Positions 60,844 through 64,000 of a stretch of DNA of 64,000 nucleotides are shown here, piece by piece. The notes below the pieces were generated by a model. That model did no database searches, was not told where the DNA came from, and saw nothing but the letters and a program-made list of their open reading frames with translations. The stretch is taken from contig NZ_RJZE01000017.1 of the NCBI RefSeq assembly GCF_003986935.1, forward strand, positions 119,453 through 183,452, written 5' to 3'. The stretch is from Paraburkholderia kururiensis JCM 10599 = LMG 19447. Its GTDB lineage: Bacteria; Pseudomonadota; Gammaproteobacteria; Burkholderiales; Burkholderiaceae. A program made the translations under genes and the position numbers. Position 1 is the first letter of the stretch, and every line of letters begins with the position of its first letter.

Positions 60844-62145
60844 ATGCCGTCGATGCCCATGCCGACACCGATGCCTTCGCCGATGCCTTCGCCCACCCCC
60901 GCCGCCATTCTCGTGCTCAACGCGGGTTCGTCCAGCATCAAGTTCGCGCTGTTCGATTGCCCTGCTGACGAGGAACGCAGCGATCGCGCCGCCGAAGGTC
61001 CGCCGCGCCGGCCGCGGCGCTCGGGCGAAGTGGAGGGCATCGGCGAGACGCTGCGGATGCGCGTGGACGGCGTCGACGTGCCCATCAAGGCGGGGGCGTC
61101 GGACGGCGACCCGTACCGCGCGGCGCTTGCGCCCGTGATCGAATGGGTGCGCACGCAGAACGATCACGTACAGCTTGCCGCCGTTGCGCATCGCGTGGTG
61201 CATGGCGGTGCGCGCCATACGGCGCCCGTGGTGGTGAACGAAGCCGTGCTCGACGACCTCTGCACGCTCATTCCGCTCGCGCCGCTGCATCAGCCGCACA
61301 ACATCGGCGCCATCGAGATTCTGATGCGCGCCCTGCCCGGCGTGCCGCAGGTCGCCGTGTTCGACACCACGTTTCACCGCACGCTGCCGCGCTGCGAGCA
61401 ACTGCTGCCGCTGCCGCACGCCATGTTCGACGAAGGCGTGCGGCGCTACGGTTTTCATGGGCTCTCGTACGAGTACCTTTCGGTCGCGCTCAGCGAAGCA
61501 TTTGGCGCGCAGGCGCGCGGTCGCGTGGTGGCCGCGCATCTGGGCAGCGGCGCGAGCCTCTGCGCGCTGCAGAACCTGCAAAGCGTGGCCACCACGATGG
61601 GTTTCTCCGCGCTCGACGGGCTCATGATGAGCACGCGTTGCGGCTCCATCGACCCCGGCGTGCTCTTGCACCTGATCGAAGTGCGGGGGCTGTCGCACCG
61701 CGCGCTCGGCAGGCTGCTCTACGACGAAGCAGGGCTCAAGGGCGTGTCGGGAACGTCGGGCGATCCGCGCGTGCTGCTCGACGCCGAGCGCCACGACGAA
61801 CGCGCCCGCGACGCGCTCGCGCTCTACGTGCGGCGCATCGTGCGCGAAACGGGCGCGCTCGTGGCGCTGCTGGGCGGGCTCGACATGCTCGTCTTCACCG
61901 CGGGCGTGGGCGAGCATTCGGCGCCCGTGCGCGAACGCGTGTGCGCGGCGCTGCAATGGCTCGGCATCGAACTCGATAGCGACGCGAACCGCGCCAACGC
62001 CCACGTCATTTCGACGCCGTCGAGCCGCGTCACCGTGGTGGTGGAACCCACCAACGAAGAATGGGTGGCCGCGCAAAGCGCGTGGCAGTTGCTGGGCGGC
62101 GCCACTCGCCCGGTTGCCTCCGTTTCACGCGACCCCGCCGCTTGA
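60844..62145 (+). CDS. ackA: acetate kinase
   Basis: 433 aa, makes ATP from acetyl-phosphate: substrate-level energy under oxygen limitation, paired with pta at 55277. NAGSSSIKFALFD near residue 27, HRVVHGG with catalytic-site His, VFDTTFHRTLP, YGFHGLSYEY, HLGSGASLCAL, MGFSALDGLMMSTRCGSIDP, FTAGVGEHSAPVRE. The first 20 residues are a run of Met-Pro/Thr-Pro repeats, unlike other AckA proteins, so the true start may lie a little further in (60853 or later). The stop codon lies inside the next FNR-type box. Confidence 0.94.
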   Translation: MPSMPMPTPMPSPMPSPTPAAILVLNAGSSSIKFALFDCPADEERSDRAAEGPPRRPRRSGEVEGIGETLRMRVDGVDVPIKAGASDGDPYRAALAPVIEWVRTQNDHVQLAAVAHRVVHGGARHTAPVVVNEAVLDDLCTLIPLAPLHQPHNIGAIEILMRALPGVPQVAVFDTTFHRTLPRCEQLLPLPHAMFDEGVRRYGFHGLSYEYLSVALSEAFGAQARGRVVAAHLGSGASLCALQNLQSVATTMGFSALDGLMMSTRCGSIDPGVLLHLIEVRGLSHRALGRLLYDEAGLKGVSGTSGDPRVLLDAERHDERARDALALYVRRIVRETGALVALLGGLDMLVFTAGVGEHSAPVRERVCAALQWLGIELDSDANRANAHVISTPSSRVTVVVEPTNEEWVAAQSAWQLLGGATRPVASVSRDPAA

Positions 62146-62155
62146 TCCAGATCAG
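62142..62155 (+). promoter_or_regulatory. FNR/ANR-type box for the usp pair, overlapping the ackA stop
   Basis: TTGAT-CCAG-ATCAG, one mismatch at the last base. The TGA of ackA (62143-62145) is part of the box. A weak GATGAT hexamer lies at about 62178-62183, near the 31-bp spacing; predicted start near 62190 supports ATG 62215 over 62179. Confidence 0.6.
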
Positions 62156-62214
62156 GACCGCAGGCCGGTCCTCTACCGATGATTGAACGCATGTCATTCG
62201 AGCCGAGGCCCGCC

Positions 62215-62757
62215 ATGTACACCCGAATTCTCGTCGCGCTGGACGGTAGCGAAACGTCGTCGCGCGCACTCGACACAGCATTGCAGCTCGCGCAGCAAAG
62301 CGGCGCGCAGTTGACGCCGCTCTACGTGATCGACATTCCCGTACTGCCGTTCGACGCGCCGGGCTACGACCCCTCCATCGTGCGCGACGCGTTTCGCGAC
62401 GAAGGCGCGCGCGTCATGGCCGATGCGGCGCAACGCATGACCGAGCACGGCGTGCACGGCACACCGACCATCGTGGAAGTGGAGCCGCCGGGCGAAGACG
62501 TGGCGCATCGCATTCGGCTCGCCGCCCAGGCCCTGCCCGCCGATCTCATCGTGATGGGCACGCACGGACGACGCGGCTTCAGGCGGCTGGTGCTCGGCAG
62601 CGTGGCCGAACGCGTGCTGCGTACGGCGCCCTGCGCCGTGCTGCTGATACCGGCGCACGGCGAGGTCCACCCCGATCAGCCTGAGCCGGTGCACAACGCA
62701 GCCTCCGAACAGTCGCGCGAAAAGCAGTCGCCCGAAAGCGCGAAGGAGCCGTCATGA
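62215..62757 (+). CDS. universal stress protein, single domain
   Basis: 180 aa. Single UspA domain 1-150: ILVALDGSETSSRALDTALQ, Asp in YVIDIPVLPFD, and the nucleotide motif GTHGRRGFRRLVLGSVAERV (G2XG9GS), so it is probably ATP-binding. The tail of about 25 residues is hydrophilic (Glu/Gln/Ser/Lys). GAGG precedes the ATG. Overlaps the next usp gene as ATGA. Confidence 0.92.
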   Translation: MYTRILVALDGSETSSRALDTALQLAQQSGAQLTPLYVIDIPVLPFDAPGYDPSIVRDAFRDEGARVMADAAQRMTEHGVHGTPTIVEVEPPGEDVAHRIRLAAQALPADLIVMGTHGRRGFRRLVLGSVAERVLRTAPCAVLLIPAHGEVHPDQPEPVHNAASEQSREKQSPESAKEPS

Positions 62758-63617
62758 ACGCGTCCGCCCGCACCACCGCCTGGCGCACGATCATCGTTCA
62801 CCTGGACGACAGCCGTCAGGCGGCTACGCGCCTCGCCTTCGCCTGCGACTTCGCGCGCCGCAACGACGCGCATCTGATCGGGCTCTACGTGGTCTGCCAG
62901 GATCTGTTCCGGCCGATCTATCGCGACGACGAAAACCTGCGCCTCGCCGTAAACGAAGCACAGCAGGCCGAACGCGCCCGCCGCGCCGAGGAAGGCTTCA
63001 ACGAAGCGGCGCGCCTTGCGGGCGTCTCCGCGGAATGGCGCGCGCCGCGCGGCGAGGCAATCGACGCCGCCACGCTCCACGCGCGCCACGCCGACGTGCT
63101 CGTGCTGGGCCAGTACGACCCGGACGACCCCGCCGCGTACATCGCGAGCAACTTCGTGGGCGATCTCGTCATGGCGAGCGGCGTGCCGGCCATCGTGCTG
63201 CCGTACATCGGCAAGATGCGCACCTTCGGCGAAAACGTGCTGATTGCGTGGGACGCGAGCCGTGAGTCCGCGCGCGCCGTGCACGACGCGCTACCCATTC
63301 TGCGCCGCGCGCGCTTCGTCACGATCCAGGTGGTGCAACACGGCCGCAACGAGAACCTGGACTCGCTCGACGCGCCCGAAGGCATCGACCTCGCCGCTTA
63401 TCTGGCGCGCCACGGCGTGAGCGCGTCGTTCGCGACGATGCCGCACGTGGCGGGCATGAGCGTAGGCACGTCGCTGCTGAACCGCCTTTCAGACGTGCAT
63501 GCCGATCTGCTCGTGATGGGCGCATATGGGCATACGCGGGTGCAGGAGCGCGTGCTGGGCGGGGTGACGCGCACGATGCTGGAGGCGATGACGGTGCCGG
63601 TTTTGATGGCGCATTGA
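62754..63617 (+). CDS. universal stress protein, two-domain form
   Basis: 287 aa, paralogue of the 59998 protein: TIIVHLDDSRQAATRLAFAC, VLVLGQYDPDDPAAYIASNF, NVLIAWDASRESARAVHDAL, ADLLVMGAYGHTRVQERVLG, GGVTRTMLEAMTVPVLMAH. The second half has the nucleotide-binding glycine motif, the first is degenerate. Translationally coupled to the 62215 gene; last gene of the window. Confidence 0.92.
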   Translation: MNASARTTAWRTIIVHLDDSRQAATRLAFACDFARRNDAHLIGLYVVCQDLFRPIYRDDENLRLAVNEAQQAERARRAEEGFNEAARLAGVSAEWRAPRGEAIDAATLHARHADVLVLGQYDPDDPAAYIASNFVGDLVMASGVPAIVLPYIGKMRTFGENVLIAWDASRESARAVHDALPILRRARFVTIQVVQHGRNENLDSLDAPEGIDLAAYLARHGVSASFATMPHVAGMSVGTSLLNRLSDVHADLLVMGAYGHTRVQERVLGGVTRTMLEAMTVPVLMAH

Positions 63618-63662
63618 GGGGTGCCATTAATTGACGCATTAATCGGCGCATTGAGGGGTGCC
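63608..63662. repeat. 18-bp direct repeat over the usp stop codon
   Basis: GGCGCATTGAGGGGTGCC occurs at 63608-63625 (containing the usp stop) and again at 63645-63662. Between them ATTAAT (63626-63631) recurs at 63638-63643. Probably a small tandem duplication. Confidence 0.85.
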
Positions 63663-64000
63663 GGCAAAGCACCGTGAACGAATGCAGGAAAGGCGACTGA
63701 ATCTTCGGTCCCGGAAGCGCGACAAGCCCTCGCGCATCGGCTGCGCCCGCCATTCACTTTTTGGGACAGGTGAGTGGTGGGCGTTTTTTTTGGGGGGGGG
63801 AGTTGGGGAGATTGGTGACGGTTGTCGAGCTGCGGACCTTCGGCGTACCGTCTCCGAATGTCTGTTCTTGAAACGATTCTGTTGAAAAACTCGCTTTTTG
63901 GCCTGGATGTTTTGGTGGCTCGAGATCGCAGTTCTCTAGCGCGGCAGTTGCGATAGAGACTTCGGGAGAGAAACGGTCGCCCCGATGCCCCTCAAGCGAT
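63618..64000. other. non-coding right end, 383 bp
   Basis: No frame with the genome's codon bias. Contains the second repeat copy and a homopolymer block of about eight T then nine G (63784-63800). Nothing else recognisable; a gene may start beyond the edge. Confidence 0.5.

Noticed and set aside
59566..62076. Long extension of the phasin frame upstream, antisense to usp and ackA
   Set aside because: Phasin homology and a good ribosome site start at 59565; the extension covers two certain genes and two promoters.
1..64000. tRNA, rRNA, insertion sequences, integrases, prophage genes
   Set aside because: None seen: no transposase or integrase motifs among the supported proteins and no cloverleaf-like or terminal inverted repeat structure noticed by eye. 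A tRNA scan could not be run here.

Overview
The window looks like a chromosomal segment of a high-GC Burkholderiaceae bacterium, most probably Paraburkholderia or Burkholderia. This rests on the strong G/C third-position bias, on the NarGHJI proteins, and on a dense group of universal stress, CBS, polyhydroxybutyrate (PHB) and Hsp20 genes that resembles the low-oxygen-activated (lxa) locus known from Burkholderia cenocepacia. No rRNA, tRNA, insertion sequence, prophage or CRISPR array was found.

Layout. 1-7000: the 3' part of a SulP transporter, a small conserved-looking protein, a CopA-type multicopper oxidase with a Cys/His-rich partner, an AT-richer membrane protein gene, a soluble chemoreceptor-like protein with reversed domain order, and a gene remnant. 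7040-14001: a carbohydrate-acid or polyol module (two dehydrogenases, a ribose-type ABC importer and a divergent FadR-type GntR regulator). 14074-16944: a ClpK/ClpG-like AAA+ disaggregase with an N-terminal zinc finger. 17517-23190: a probable organosulfur-scavenging operon (two SfnB-like flavoproteins, a flavin-dependent monooxygenase, an MFS transporter). 23448-25245: a CBS-pair protein, a lone receiver domain and a small lipoprotein. 25656-39942: a complete respiratory nitrate reductase block narK1-narK2-narGHJI, a parvulin, a SirB-like protein, a hemerythrin protein and the NarX/NarL two-component pair. 39943-63617: the low-oxygen metabolism block: ppsA-pfkB, a PHB depolymerase, a truncated pyruvate-phosphate-dikinase-like protein with a large PhoU/DUF47-like partner, CBS and flavodoxin-like genes, a beta-CASP RNase, Hsp20, the operon phasin-phaB-phaC-pta, acetate kinase and three universal stress proteins.

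How it fits together. Eight FNR/ANR-type boxes (TTGAY-N4-RTCAA, some with one mismatch) precede eight transcription units. Six of them (23976, 44456, 52723, 55188, 59732, 59912) have a reasonable -10-like hexamer centred exactly 31 bp downstream of the box centre, as expected for a class II FNR-activated promoter; the other two (43453, 62142) have weak -10 matches at that spacing. This links PEP synthase, PHB synthesis and breakdown, acetate kinase/phosphotransacetylase, Hsp20, CBS and Usp genes into one predicted oxygen-limitation regulon next to the nitrate respiration genes. The nar operon itself has no such box in the 410 bp upstream, only a different palindrome.

Most interesting for follow-up: (i) the predicted FNR regulon; (ii) the two-gene pair at 47495-51393, a PPDK lacking its PEP/pyruvate TIM barrel coupled to a DUF47-like protein, a possible uncharacterised phosphotransfer system; (iii) the reversed MCP-Cache protein; (iv) a 17-unit heptanucleotide repeat between convergent genes.
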